DNA from: Epiperipatus broadwayi
Taxonomy: Eukaryota > Onychophora > Udeonychophora > Euonychophora > Peripatidae
Assembly (NCBI GenBank): GCA_028023455.1
Contig: JAQFVV010006502.1
Location: forward strand, 620,001 to 684,000
Length of the DNA stretch: 64,000 nt
Reading direction: 5' to 3'
Shown: positions 38,401 through 50,862 of the stretch, in pieces
How the letters are laid out: the number at the start of each line of letters is the position of its first letter
How positions within the stretch are numbered: the first letter of the stretch is position 1
Notes under the pieces: model-generated
Seen by the model: only the letters and a program-made list of their open reading frames with translations
Told to the model about the DNA's origin: nothing
The model's database searches: none
Position numbers and translations under genes: made by a program

Positions 38401-39105
38401 ATGTGTTTAATGCTTGAAATGAATAGTAGAATTTGTACTTTTGATAATTGTTCAATTTTGATTATTAATATATTGATGCAGAAGATAAAAAAGTGAAACC
38501 CCTTAAAAATGAAATTGTAAGACCCAAAACAGGAGATATTTTCAAAATAATGTGGATTTTTCTATTTAGTATAAGGTTAGTGATTAAAAAGAAGAAAGAA
38601 ATAAGAAAGTTATGGTGTTGTAGAAATTGGATAAGTTTGAGGATGATTGTTGAATTGAGTTAAAATGGAGAAAAAATACACGCGATGTTATGATTGAGAT
38701 AATTTTTCTGATTTATAAATAAAAAATGTTTTTTTTTTTTTTTGATAAACTGAAATTTTGACATTTTTGAAAAGCTTATAAACTAAATATTATAATTGAT
38801 AAGTAATTCTATATTATCATTGATGTGGTAAGTCATTAATACCATAAACAGTAAGTGTAATTGAGTAATTATCTTAAGATAGGATTGACTAAATTGAAAA
38901 ATAGTAAAAAATAAAGTAAAAGGTTCTAAATATGCAAGAATAAAAATGGAGTGATACATTTGGATAGGTAGATACAAAATAGGAATTAAGTTTGTTATTA
39001 GTGATTCAAAATTATAAATCCATATCTATTTTCAGCACAGAATAAAAAATGTAGATAATATGTACTATTACTTAAAACTTAATTTTATCGATGTAGATAT
39101 ATTGA

Positions 39106-39166
<61 letters not shown>

Positions 39167-42100
39167 GCCCTTTTGTATGGGTCACCATCTAATTTTGTGC
39201 TAATCTATTAAAAATTTTAAATTTAAGATATATTTGAATATGTGATGTTAATTTTGCTTATGGTACTATTTTAAAAGTTTTAATTAAAGCAATCTATGAG
39301 TATTTGATATGTGAAATTGTGCTGAAATTGAGAGAGACATTTTAATGATGATTATTATAATATATGGTTGGAAAAACTGGCCATAGTTAATATTGCATGA
39401 ATATATTTAATAAATAGGTATTTAAAGCTAAAAGTGTTTAAAAGACAAGTAAAATTAAATGCATATGTTTATTGTTGATAAAATAATATTATAAAAGAAT
39501 ATAAATATTTTAATTATTGTAAGTACTTAAATAAAAGACTAATATTTGATTTTAATAATATTGGATAATTATTTTAAAATCTATTATAATATCTTATTTA
39601 TTTTAAAAATATTTATTTTAAAAAAATGCAATTGTTAGTTTATTTTTAGACGTTGACAAGCGTTTCTTGTGTAATAAAAAAAAAGATGTTAGTTAGATAT
39701 ACAAACATGCTTGAAGTTATCTAGTAAAGTTGCAAAACTATTTTAAAATATTTGTAAAATTTATAAATAATACGTAGTTATCAGAGATAAAAATAAAGAT
39801 AAATAATGTAGAATATTAAATCTGATTTAAAAAATATTGCTTTAGAAATATAAGTATAAAAAGACTTAGTGTATTTTAAATAATCTTATAAAAGTTAAAA
39901 TTAAAATCAAGTAAGTAAGAATATTTTAAAAGAATGTTTAATAAATTTAAATGAACGATAAAGATTATTTTAGAAATTTAATAATGTAATAAATATTAAA
40001 TATTAAATAAGTCATTATTTATTTTTAATTTTGTGGTGTTGGTAAATATGTAAATAAGCAAAAGTTGATTGTTTAATCTACCAATAAATGGGAAGTTTCT
40101 TCGTATAAAAGCTCAATTCAATTGTTAGGAGAGGACTTAGTGATTGATTTTCAAGATAATTGTGTTATTAAAAATAGCAAGTAAATTTGATAGACGCTCT
40201 TAAAATCAATTTTAAAATTAAAGAGTGTATTATAAATAATTTATAAAAGTTTTAAATGATAGAATGAGTGTTAATTTAATTTTTTCCTATCAATCGTCTC
40301 TATAAGCTCAGTTTACAAGCAAATAGTCATGGGAACATCATATATAGTGAAAATATATCGGAAACTTTATACTAGAAGTATGACAAACGCTGGATTAGTT
40401 GGAAAATTAGAGATGGAGAAAAGTAGTATTTTGGACAGTATATAATTTTAAAAGCTAATTACTAGTGATTATTAGAAAATAGATATTTAGAGAATAAAAT
40501 ACTTCTTTATGAAGAAAGTATTTTTGCAAGCTATAAATTTAAAAATATATCTTAAGTAAAGATATTAAAAATGAAGTAGTTTTATAAATACTTGCCTTGT
40601 TAAGTCTTTATGTTTAAAAGACTGAATATTGACAATTTTAAAAGGCAAATAAATTGAAAATATAATTAGATAAAAGTCTTAATATAATAAAATTATTATA
40701 TTGAAATAATTAAACGCTGGTGTTTATAGATAAAAGCTTATTCTTACCTGGATATTTTGTTATGGAATGTGCAAGTAATATGTGGAGTCAAGTTAATTTA
40801 AAAATAATTAAATATAAATTTTTATAAACTATAGACTAAATTAAAATAATAACTTTTGAATAATATTTTTAAAAGAACTAAACCAGGATCCTATAAACTA
40901 TTTTAATTTTATTTTATTTTCTTGTGGGAACTTATTTTTAAAAAAGAACGTTTTCATTTTTTTTCATAAACTTTTAAAAAACACGTGATGGACCGGAAAC
41001 AGGAAATGGTGTGCCAGTAAATATGTGCCTAGGATTAAAAAAACTTATGGTGAAAAGGAAACATCGCTGGATTTATGTAATATGAATTTGTTTTATTTAT
41101 CTAATATAAAAGTTAAATATTATTAATCTATTAAAAATAAGATAGGTACATTTCTTAAAATAATAACTAAAGTAATATAATAATTAATTGCATAAGTTTA
41201 TCTTATAATTAATATAAAACGTAATATGTTAAAGAATGATTGTGAGTGTAAGTGTGATTTATTCTATGAAGCTGTAATTCCGAAGAATATTGGAAGATGG
41301 ACTGTACATTAAATCATTATTGATGGTAAAAATTGTATAATAATAATAATTTTGATGTATTTAATATGTTTTCTTTAGATCAACCAAATATTATGTTATT
41401 TTGAATGAATGTATGATTGTTTTAAAAATACACATTATATTGGCAGTGACAGTTTTATTTAAATATGCATAATTTGAATTTATGAAATAAATACGATGCA
41501 ACATTACATAAGAAGCTTAGAAATAATTATATGATTCTTTCGTTAATAAACTTTGATATTGTTATGTTATAGTATTAGAATATATTTATTATTCATGGGT
41601 AATTATTTTTATTGCAAGTTAGGAATAGATTTAAAAGTCTATATTTTATTTTTGTTTTATTGGATAAATTAAGTTAAGTTTATGTAGAAGTTTATATTTG
41701 AGTTGAAGATTTACTGAATATAGATGATGAGTATAAATAGTTTTGGATAATTAGTATTTATTTAAAGTTGATGATTGTTTTTCCGGAATGTTTAAATAAG
41801 TTTTAGAGGATATTTTGTAGAAAGAAAGTTATTAAAAAGGAGTAGAATGACACATAAAGTAGAGTAATAATTTTACATAGAAAAGAATCATAGAATTTAT
41901 CTAATGTAATACTTTATGAATTTGAAATAAATGAATTATTTTAATATTATTATTTAACAGTACATATATGTAATGCATATTTGATAAAACATGTAGCATG
42001 AATTGCATTAAGTGAAATATAAAGTTATAATCAATTATTTGTTATTACATTACACAGATACATTAATTTCTATTATAATATTAGAGTAGTACTAATAATA
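38401..42100. other. C-poor, strongly G-skewed non-coding stretch
   Basis: The plus strand has several times more G than C over kilobases. Hand-counted 60-base lines give 0 C and 15 G at 38581-38640, 3 C and 16 G at 38641-38700, 0 C and 9 G at 41641-41700, and 1 C and 12 G at 41701-41760. No open frame or transposon explains it. A TA array sits at 39108-39163. The open frame at 38783-38977 (minus) has no domain signature. Confidence 0.65.
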
Positions 42101-43340
42101 AAGTGAATACATACTATTACATTATGGAATGAAAAACAGTAATACTTAAGTGATGTAGCAATTTAATTATTAAGTTAATTGTTTCATATGCTACATAAAT
42201 ATTATTTACATAAATTATTTGTAATAATTGAAGTACTGATATGTATTTAAAGTCTAAGTTTTGAAAACATACTTCAATGTTATTAGTATAGCATTTTAAA
42301 AGAATGTAAATTATTTTTTGGGAGTATAAGTTAATAACATGTAAACATTTTGTATTATTATTTTCTTATTTTATTTTCTTTGTTTTCATAATTTTGAACT
42401 GTAAATATTGTAAATAAATTTTAGTTGAAGTTAATGTAAATAAACTTGTTTAATTTGTTTTAAAAGTGTGTCGAGTTCATTATTTTACAACAGCATTTAC
42501 AGCAGATAATTTGAAGAAACATAATATTTGACAATGTGAATTTATTAATATTATTTTAGAAATAAATACAATATTTTCTGATTATATTTATGAGAATTGA
42601 TTAACATTATTACATCATATTACAATGGTATAGAGTAATTATCATGCATAATATAAGAGTACAATATTATTTATTGCCACAGATTATTAATTGTAAGATT
42701 TTGATTATTCTAAAATTAAGATACTATATGAAAATAAAAGATATACATATGATTATTTATTTAATGATTAATGATATAAAGAAATAGATAAGATTAAGTT
42801 ATACCCTAAGATTAGTATTGAGTATTATTATTATTAGAATAAGTTAGGTGTATTTAGGTTTGATATAAAATCCTTTATCATACTTATTTACATGAGTTAT
42901 CATTACTTTAAGATAATTAAAAGAACCTGAGATTATTTAATTATATTTTAAAAATTAAAAATTAAGATTTATTTATTTTATTATTATTAAAGATAATTTA
43001 TTTTATTTAAAAGCCATAAGAATGCTGTAGATGTAGTAGTAAGTTAATAAGGAGGTAATAGTATTCTTATGCCATTGAGACAATGTCTTGGTAGATATTA
43101 ACTCAATGTAAATCTACTTATTGCTTTGTAACTTTACTTCACAGTCTCATGATTTTGATAAATACTTATTTAATTAGTACATATTATAGAACTCTATTGA
43201 TTTTGATAATTGATAATAAATTTAATTAGAATATGATATTATAAAAGTAAATTAAAGATAGATATGCAAATTTTAATTAAGCATTATAATTTAATTGAGC
43301 TAGTCGTATTTCAAATAATATTATACATCGAGAAGTAAGG

Positions 43341-43344
<4 letters not shown>
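42101..43344. other. AT-rich non-coding stretch
   Basis: No gene. The G skew fades here. Confidence 0.5.

Positions 43345-43428
<84 letters not shown>
43345..43428. repeat. (TA)n microsatellite, one interruption
   Basis: TA array broken by TTTATA near 43385. Confidence 0.95.
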
Positions 43429-43431
<3 letters not shown>

Positions 43432-44629
43432 TTGAATAAATTATAGCATTAATTTCTAAAATAAATTGACTATAAAAAAGTTTATGTCACAATTATAAAA
43501 ACTGTAACCTATAGTCCATATCACAAACAAGTTAAAATGAAAGTTGAAGATGAAAATCAAAGAGTGATAAGTATTATGTATTTCAAAGTAATGTGAGTAA
43601 ATATATATGTTTTATTCCCCTTTTAAAAAGGTTTCATTTTCTGCTTTCTAATAGCGAAATAGATACATTAAATAATATTCTGTTTAAAGTCTAATCAACT
43701 GGAACTGTGAATATACATACGTTCATGAAAAATTATTTTATATCTGGCTGAGAGTTTAGTTTCTTTATTACAGTCATTACCAATTTTTAAAGTCATTTTT
43801 CTAATATGAGTTATTAAAAATTGCAGGCTTTGTAAAATGAATCTTTTTCTCAAATTTAAAGGACTCCTAAATTTATTATAAAATTAAATTGAATTCTATT
43901 ATTTCTTTTGTAAGATTTTCCAGTTGAGAAGTTATTTATTTTGTTGAAAATAATGTGTACTTTTATAACCAAACTATTTTAAATTAAAGGTTCATTGTTT
44001 GCTCATAATTATCAATTATACACTAATAATCAATCATATATTTTTAAGTATATGATTTAGAAAATTACTATTTATAAAATACAATTGTATTGTTAATTGC
44101 TACGGCTATGTTTGTACTCTTACTAGTATTTTAACACATATATCATGATCCAACTAGATTTTTCACTGATTGAAAATAGAATATTAAGCTATATGTCACA
44201 GTATCGAACAATGTTTTAATGTAGTTATTATTCCATCATTTAAGTTTAATAAAAGTAAAGTATTAATACTCATAACTGTGGCGGAAAAGTAAAAACAGTG
44301 TAAAGATTCTAAAATCGTTAAACCTAATCAATGATTGATAAAACATCTAACAAACATTTATCAGGTACAAAACATGTGTCAGATTGTTCTAACTGGGGCA
44401 AGCAAAGATAAATTAACTTGCAAATTTAAATGAAAATAAAGCGGGGAAAATGTTTTTCTTTAATAAAGATATATATATATGTTAGTATTCTGTACAATTA
44501 TTATTGAACAAGTGACGATATATATATATATATATATATGTTAAATGATTTTCTAATATATATATATATATATGATTTTGTAGTATATATATAAAGTAGT
44601 TTCTGGATTAAACCGTGTGTTATTTTTGC
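43429..44629. other. AT-rich non-coding stretch with TA runs at 44470-44600
   Basis: No gene is recognised. Confidence 0.5.
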
Positions 44630-45230
44630 TTACTTCCCAACGTTTTGACAAAAAAGCATCCACCATTGTCAAGGTTAAATTTTCAAAGAAAAACCATATG
44701 ACCTCAAATAGTAATGAGATTGAGTGTGGGGTAAAGAATGAGATTGATCATGAAGTAGTTGAGCATTTAGAATATGTGAATTAAAACAAAATGTTTATTT
44801 TCTTCCGTTTCACCATTAATTGTTTTCAAATTTACATTAAAAGAAAGAGATAAAATATGTAGTCTCCATAAGGCTGAAATACATTGTGCTTCATCAGCTG
44901 TACTTAAACCAGTTGGTCTTTTTAAAAATGTTTAATATTAAAATCAACTAGTTTAAATAGAACTGAAGCATCACAGTATATTCCAGCCTTATAAAGACAA
45001 CTTTTTTTCATCTCTTTCTTGTAATTCTTCTAATATAAACTTAAAAACAATTAATGGTGAAACTGAAGAAAATGAACATTTTGTTAATTTACATATTCTG
45101 AATACTCAACTACTTCATGCTCAATGTCATTACTATTAGAGATCAAACTGTTTTCTTTGAAAAATAAAATCTTGACAATGGAGAATGGTATTTTGTTGAA
45201 ATATTAGGAAGTAAGGATTAAAGTAGCCTA
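44630..45230. mobile_element. Inverted-repeat element, family D
   Basis: Two arms of about 290 bp are inverted around 44925-44935. Paired landmarks are CTTACTTCCCAACGTTTTGA with the complement of TATTAGGAAGTAAG, TTCACCATTAATTGTTTT with AAAACAATTAATGGTGAA, and GTCTCCATAAGGCTG with CAGCCTTATAAAGAC. Arms are moderately diverged. There is no coding capacity. The left outer edge lies near TA repeats, as in families A and B, but I found no complete hammerhead core. Confidence 0.7.
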
Positions 45231-46368
45231 CATCATTTTCATAATTTATGAAAATTTAATTGAAATTGAGTGTATATGTTAGTGGTTGTCTTGACATATG
45301 TTCTGTTTAATTCTAGTGTTTAAATTTGCCATTGTTTCACCATAATATATTAAGTAGCAACTGGAATAGCTGCACTTCCCAGAAAGCTTTTTGCATAAGA
45401 ATGATTTTATTTATTGAATTATTAATTGGTCTATTTAAATTAAATGGAGACTGATAATTGATATTAAAGTCATTATTGCAAATACTCTTGATAGTTACTT
45501 TTGCTTTATTTACATGTGGCTAAGATATTCAGTTTTTATCATTAGTATTGTTTTAATGATTAGTATTGTTAATATGTCACTGAATTTATGATTGAATTTG
45601 TTTTCTGAATTTTCTATTTGTTGTTTCTGAATTACTTGAGCTGATTAGTATAAACTTCAATATTTATTTTCTTATCTATCTCATATATACATAGTCTGCT
45701 ATTTCTATTAAAACACATTGAAATCCTGAATATTTTTATGCCATTGGCATTCTTGATTTAGACTAAATATAACCCCTAAGGTTAATTTGATTAATTATTG
45801 AAGGTAAAGATTTCTTCTCTGCCACAAACAAGTAACACTAAAATCTCATATAAAGTTGTATGTCTAATTACCTGTCAACAAAATGAGTCTCAATTTATCT
45901 GAGATTTCCAAAAACTTAAAAGACAAACAAGTAAAGAATGCTAAACACACACACACACAATGTGCATATATTATTAGTGCACGTTTTTAATATGCATCTA
46001 TCACATTTCAATAAATATAAAGTGATTATTAGTAATTTTGTTATATTAACAATTATTAAATTCCATCAATTATTGACATAGAAAAAATGTTCAATTTAAG
46101 GTATGACTATATACTTATATTTGAAGTATAAATGAAAGTAGTTGACTAAAAAAAATTTAAAATTTTTTTGCCAGTTTAATGTTTATATTAATAATTTTAC
46201 TATTTATGTTTTAGACAGTATTATTCTTAATTATTTGGATAAAAAACTATTAGAAGAGAGAAACAACTAATAATTATTATATATGAGTTTTATAAAGTGT
46301 CTATAAAAACAAGTCTGTGAATTACAAATATAACCAAGTAGATTATATTTTATTTGATAATTTATCAT
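45231..46368. other. AT-rich non-coding stretch with a short (CA)n
   Basis: No gene. A CA run of about 14 bp lies at 45945-45958. Confidence 0.5.
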
Positions 46369-46373
46369 GTTAT

Positions 46374-47016
46374 TGTTGCATTTGGTCTGTATTGCAGACT
46401 CCAACCAAAGGTAATAAAGAATATGAATACTTGGGGTTCACTTAATCTGATTTATTAGTATTAAATATATTTACATAATATACAATCCATAAATATATTT
46501 TCACGTATCTGAACTACATTAATGCTGAGCAGGTAGTGCCCAAATGATTGCTTGTCTAGTGAGTTTATCCAATTACTTTTTTGGCTGTACTAGACAGCTT
46601 GCTTCAAGTCTACTCTAGTCTTTGCAGCTTTCCTCATTGTGTAGACTTATAGAGTAATGACAGTAATAGAAATGTTTACTATTAGCAATGATTTAAATTT
46701 GTAATGCAATTATCATTTAGGTTAGACAGACATTCTCTCCCTTGCATCCAAAATGACTGACTATTTATTGTCAGAACACCAACCTTACTGGCAGCATTTG
46801 GATTCAGAGAGCATCATTGCCTATTGGTCTGTACCAATCAATTGTTGATAATTATCTATATGTTTACACATTCACCATATATTTACACTTTGGCCATATA
46901 TTTACACATTTCTAAGCCACATGCTTGCTCATTGGTTAGTGGCAATGAGTGCTCAATTCGATCAGATATGGATGGGATCTGAACTATTCCACTTCTAAGG
47001 CAAGGATGATATGACA
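46374..47016 (-). repeat. 3' LTR
   Basis: Begins TGTTGCATTT and ends GATATGACA on the plus strand (TG..CA). It is collinear with the right LTR at reduced identity. Confidence 0.85.
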
Positions 47017-47027
47017 TCTCTCTCCTT
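47017..47027 (-). promoter_or_regulatory. Polypurine tract
   Basis: The minus strand reads AAGGAGAGAGA directly before the 3' LTR (TGTCATATC), the expected position of the plus-strand primer tract. Confidence 0.7.
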
Positions 47028-47250
47028 GGCTAAAATTAGCACTGGGGAATATAATCATACAGAAGTGATGGATGATGTCTCATCCACTTCATTGGTTCCT
47101 TTGGTCTGCTGTTATTCCTGGCTTGTTCATCATCATCTTTGCTTGATTTACTTGTCCCAGAGTGTTCAGCTGGGTTGTTGTGGTCATCATCTTCTATTGA
47201 TGTACTTGTTCCTGTGTGACTCAGTCTTTTCTGCCATTTGAACTTTTATA
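47028..47250 (-). pseudogene. Pol C-terminal tail remnant
   Basis: Minus-strand translation gives RPKEPMKWMRHHPSLLYDYI, like the basic 'R-S-R-R--P--Y' ending of Ty3/Gypsy polyproteins, just before the polypurine tract. Low information; assigned mainly by position. Confidence 0.5.
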
Positions 47251-47469
47251 GTGTAGAATCTTTTCAGTTGTGAAACTACCACTGGTATCTATTTTGTGGA
47301 TTCATTGTATATTATGCATAGTGCGTGATTTCCCAATTGTCATTTTCATATTATCTTTTTTTATCACAGTTTGGATCAGGTTTCAGAGCTGATAGATTAA
47401 GTTTAGTTCACTAAACTGTTTTGTCTTTTTTTGGCATGTTTTGATTCATTTTTCACTAGTGGTGGATGT

Positions 47470-47640
47470 TGGTCTCAATATTAGCATTTAAGGTAGGACA
47501 TCACACATATGAACTTGCCAGCAAGTTTATTCACACTATTCCAGGATGCCCATTGTGTAACAAACTGAGCATCTGGGAACATCGAGCTGGGGAATCACTA
47601 TTGTGGATCCCCAAATAATGGATCCATGTTCAGTTGAGAA
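47470..47640 (-). pseudogene. Integrase zinc-binding region remnant
   Basis: GSIIWGSTIVIPQ fits the 'G-llWG-RVV-P' block that opens Ty3/Gypsy integrase. After a frameshift, LLHNGHPGIV fits the following 'LH--HpGi' histidine pair. The catalytic DDE core is not found. Confidence 0.65.
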
Positions 47641-47678
47641 GTTTAGTTTTCATGTCCTCATCTGGTTTTTTTATTTGG

Positions 47679-48010
47679 TCAATCCCATTGGATACATTTT
47701 TGTGTATTTTGGAATTCATGGTCATTAGTGGTCCATACAGCTTCTGTCCTACTGCTCAGTGGTATATTTGATTCCAAGTCAATCATGATAATATATATTT
47801 TGACTTGGTGTTGTGTCACTGCAAAACCTGAATGACTGAACCAATTACAGCCTAATAAGTTACTATGATCACCTGATGCCATCACTAGTGGTAGGTGTAT
47901 AGTCTTGTTAAGCATTGTAATTTTAACTGTTATTTGGCCCAACAGCTTCATTTTATTATCTAAATAGTCTCTAATAGGCTTGCTGTTAGGATGCAGTTAC
48001 ATTCTTTATT
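47679..48010 (-). pseudogene. Retroviral-type aspartic protease C-terminal part
   Basis: The frame reads KPIRDYLDNKMKLLGQITVK and later HLPLVMASGDHSNLLGCNWF. This fits the 'lpl-v--G---LLGR-WL' signature of Ty3/Gypsy protease, with the usual Arg replaced by Cys. The N-terminal catalytic DTG/DSG is not visible. A stop codon follows at 47679, and no reverse transcriptase sequence follows. Confidence 0.75.
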
Positions 48011-48089
48011 TTTATTAATGATAGCTCAAGTATTTCTTGAAACAATGGACACTGTAGCCACCCTGTGTCAAGATCCATTGTAACTGGTG

Positions 48090-48990
48090 CATAATTAATT
48101 ATATACTATGTTTAAATCCAGACTGATTGTCATTAATATGATTTACACAGGCAACTTGTTTGCGTTTCTTATAATTGTCTTTGCTAATTTTTGGAATTGG
48201 TTTTCCCATTCTCATATTGGTTATCTGTCTTTTTAATTTCAGACATGCAGCCTTTATATATATATGATTCACTTGCAAAATGTACATGTTGTATAGTGGT
48301 GCGAGCATTCTATATGTGTGTGCATTTGTTCATTGATGATTTTTTCACATCAAACTTATACTTTTAATGGCTTGTCTGAATAACTATTGTTGCTGCTAAT
48401 ACTGCTTGGGACAAAGCTAATTCAAAATCTAGTTTGAATCTTAAGTTATGATCATTTATGTTGCAAATAAAAAGATCAGAAGTGCATCATTCAATAAGTC
48501 TTTTAACTCACACTTTAATGTCAATGTTCAGATTTGTATTGCAAACTCTCTAACTTTGCCTCTGTTCTTGAATCCAGAGATTGAAATAATATATATATTC
48601 TTTATTTTGAGAGATTTAGGGGAGAAATAATCTGTGAGTATCACTAATGTTTGTCAAAATCTAGGTCAGATAGCTTTTCTGATGTACATTGAGATTTCAG
48701 GATCTCATAAGTCTGGGTCAAATTATTGTCATTGCAGTGGCTAGTTTTACCTCAGGTTTCTTGATTAGATTAGTCTACAGATAAAAATTAGTTGCTCTTT
48801 ATAGCTTTCCCAGCCCTCAGGATTATGCTGGTGATTTTTATTTTTTATTTTTTGTTAGTTACCACATGTATTTTTAAATTTTGACAGCATCTGTTTGTAA
48901 CTGTCCCAACAAAGCTAATAATCCACTAGAGAGAGCTTCTGTCACTTTATGACAAGTTACACACTTGTGATTAGTTTATAATTTTAATTG
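48090..48990 (-). pseudogene. gag: Gag remnant with broken zinc knuckle
   Basis: Short in-order pieces in shifting frames resemble Ty3/Gypsy gag. PEGWESYKEQL corresponds to 'W--Y--rL'. LTDYFSPKSLKIKN corresponds to 'L--hf-Pkp--i'. VREFAIQI-TLTLK-ELKD corresponds to '-i-eF---L--la--c-f'. IYIKAACLKLKRQI and KQVACVNHIND look like the flanks of a degraded CCHC knuckle. Each piece is weak; their order and position between 5' LTR and protease carry the call. Confidence 0.6.
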
Positions 48991-49175
48991 ACACACCTAT
49001 TATATTTGCAGTCAAATTTCCTTATGAATCTGCTGAATCTGTTTTTTATTGAGGTACATAGAATTTTCTTTGCATTTGTGTATTTTTTACAAACTGCCAA
49101 ATCTAATTTTTATTCAGGCAGATTAGTGATTTTAATATGACAAATGTCTTTTAACTGCATACTTATGTATTTAAT

Positions 49176-49390
49176 CTATTTTTCCAGTCATGGGGAACAA
49201 TATTTCTTTTGTCTGACTGTGCTAAATCTATTGTATTTGGTGTATTTTTATACTATTTTTTTCAGCTATGGAGAAAGTTTCCTTTTGTCTGACTGCATCA
49301 AGTCTATTGTATTTGATGTATTTTATACTATTTTTCTAGTCATGAGAAAAAATATTTCTTTTGTCTGACTGTACCAAATCTATTGCATTT
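49176..49390. repeat. Three ~70-75-bp tandem units next to the 5' LTR
   Basis: CTTTTGTCTGACTG followed by AAATCTATTGTATTTGGTGT-like sequence recurs three times. The last unit merges into the LTR edge (TATTGCATTTCGTC). Confidence 0.8.
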
Positions 49391-50083
49391 CGTCTGAATT
49401 GCAGACTCCAACCAACAGTAAAAATTACAAATATAAAGTTCACTTAATCTGATTTATGATTATTGACTATATTTATGTAATATACAATCCATAAATATAT
49501 TTCCATGTATCTGAACTTCATTAATGCCAGGCAGATAGTGCCTGAATGACTGAACTCACTTCTAGCTGTATATAATAGCTTGCCTTGTGAGTTTGTACAA
49601 TGACTTTTCTGGCTGTATTAGACAGCTTGCCTTGAGTCAGGTCTAGTTTTTGCAGTTTCCAGTCTTATCATGGACTTGCTTCACTGCAAAAATTTATAGT
49701 GTAATGATAGTAATAGAAATATTCACTGTTAGCAGTGGTTTCAATTCAGAGTGCATTCTATCATTTAGGTTAGAGAGACATTCTCTCCCTTTCCTCCAAA
49801 AAGGCTGACTATTTATTTTCAGATTCCCAACCTTACTGGCAGCAATCAGATTCAGAGAGCTTCATTGCCTATAGACATGTACTAAGCTATGGTTGATATT
49901 TATCTACATGTTTACACATTGGGCATATGTTTAAAATTTAGCTATATGTTTAAATTTTAGTCATATGTTACACATTGGTTGTCCAAATGTTTACACATTA
50001 ATTAATGGCAATGAGTGCTAATTCTGATCAGATAAGGATGGGATCTGGATTAGTCCACTTGTAAGGCAAAGTGAGATATGACA
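49381..50083 (-). repeat. 5' LTR
   Basis: Collinear with 46374-47016 and ends GATATGACA followed by the GTTAT duplication. Its inner edge has TA where the left LTR has TG. Confidence 0.85.
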
Positions 50084-50088
50084 GTTAT

Positions 50089-50735
50089 ATTTTTATCTTT
50101 CTATCTGAAAATTTTTATCATTATGCATAATTAAATCTTTCACTGCATTCAATTTTTAAATTTGATAATTTCTGAAAATTGCACTCAAATTTATATTCCT
50201 TTTATTTTATGTTATATGGACTACTATTGAAAATATATATTTTTCATATCCAAAGAGATGAAGAATACATTCATTGGTCTTATGAACATTCCAATTACAT
50301 TTTTTTAGTATTACTAGTTATCTTTAGAAAGCTTCCTTCCTTTAAGCTATATTGATAAGAAGTCTCAGTTTTACTACCATACAATAAAATTCGCAGAATA
50401 GCTGACATATATACAACTAATTTAATTGAAATAATTATGAGGATTGTAATGAAATATTTTAAATTTGTTAAATATAGATGGACATAATTGAAATCTGTAT
50501 TACATTTCATCATCCAAGTCTACTTTTTTGCAATCTTATTATTAGAAAACTTAGATATATAGCAAGTTGCTAATTTATTAAAAAAAACTGAATTCTATGA
50601 CTGAGGATTTAATAATTGCTTTAAAGTAAAGATCACTAACACAATTATTATTTTTATAATTATTTTCCATGTCTATTTATTTTTACAAATTACCTAAATT
50701 AAATGTAATGGAATTTGTGGAAAGGGAGGAGAGTA
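50089..50735. other. AT-rich non-coding stretch
   Basis: No gene is recognised. Confidence 0.5.
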
Positions 50736-50862
50736 GTTTAAAAATAATAGCGTTGTTATCGGAGAGGTCATCGCAGCCACTTTTCAAGCAAGTAGTTGGT
50801 TGCAGACGGTTGTGGGTTCGCCTCCCGGCCGATGCTATGACATATGAAAAAAAAAAAAACAA
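50736..50862 (+). repeat. tRNA-derived SINE-like segment
   Basis: An island of higher G+C with an A-box-like AAGCAAGTAGTTGGTTGCAG and a B-box-like GGGTTCGCCTCCC, followed by CCGGCC and a 12-base A run at 50849-50860. The order (RNA polymerase III boxes, then A tail) suggests a short tRNA-derived SINE. The box spacing is shorter than in a tRNA, so it is not a functional tRNA gene. Confidence 0.55.

Larger units (their letters stand above)
46374..50083 (-). mobile_element. Ty3/Gypsy-like LTR retrotransposon, pol deleted
   Basis: LTRs at 46374-47016 and 49381-50083 are flanked by a 5-bp target duplication GTTAT (46369-46373 and 50084-50088). A polypurine tract beside the left LTR sets the minus orientation. 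The internal 2.36 kb keeps, in order, gag remnants, an aspartic-protease C-terminal part, an integrase zinc-binding remnant and a pol tail. RT and RNase H are absent between protease and integrase, so the pol gene has an internal deletion. Many stops and frameshifts; the copy is old and dead. Confidence 0.85.

Noticed and set aside
44630-45230. Hammerhead ribozyme in family D
   Set aside because: CTGATGA and GAAA-like pieces exist but not in the required order with stem II between them, so no ribozyme was called.
47011-47241. 76-codon plus-strand frame
   Set aside because: It begins in the LTR end and is antisense to the pol tail.
50736-50862. Intact tRNA gene
   Set aside because: A and B boxes are too close and no cloverleaf with a full acceptor stem could be formed.
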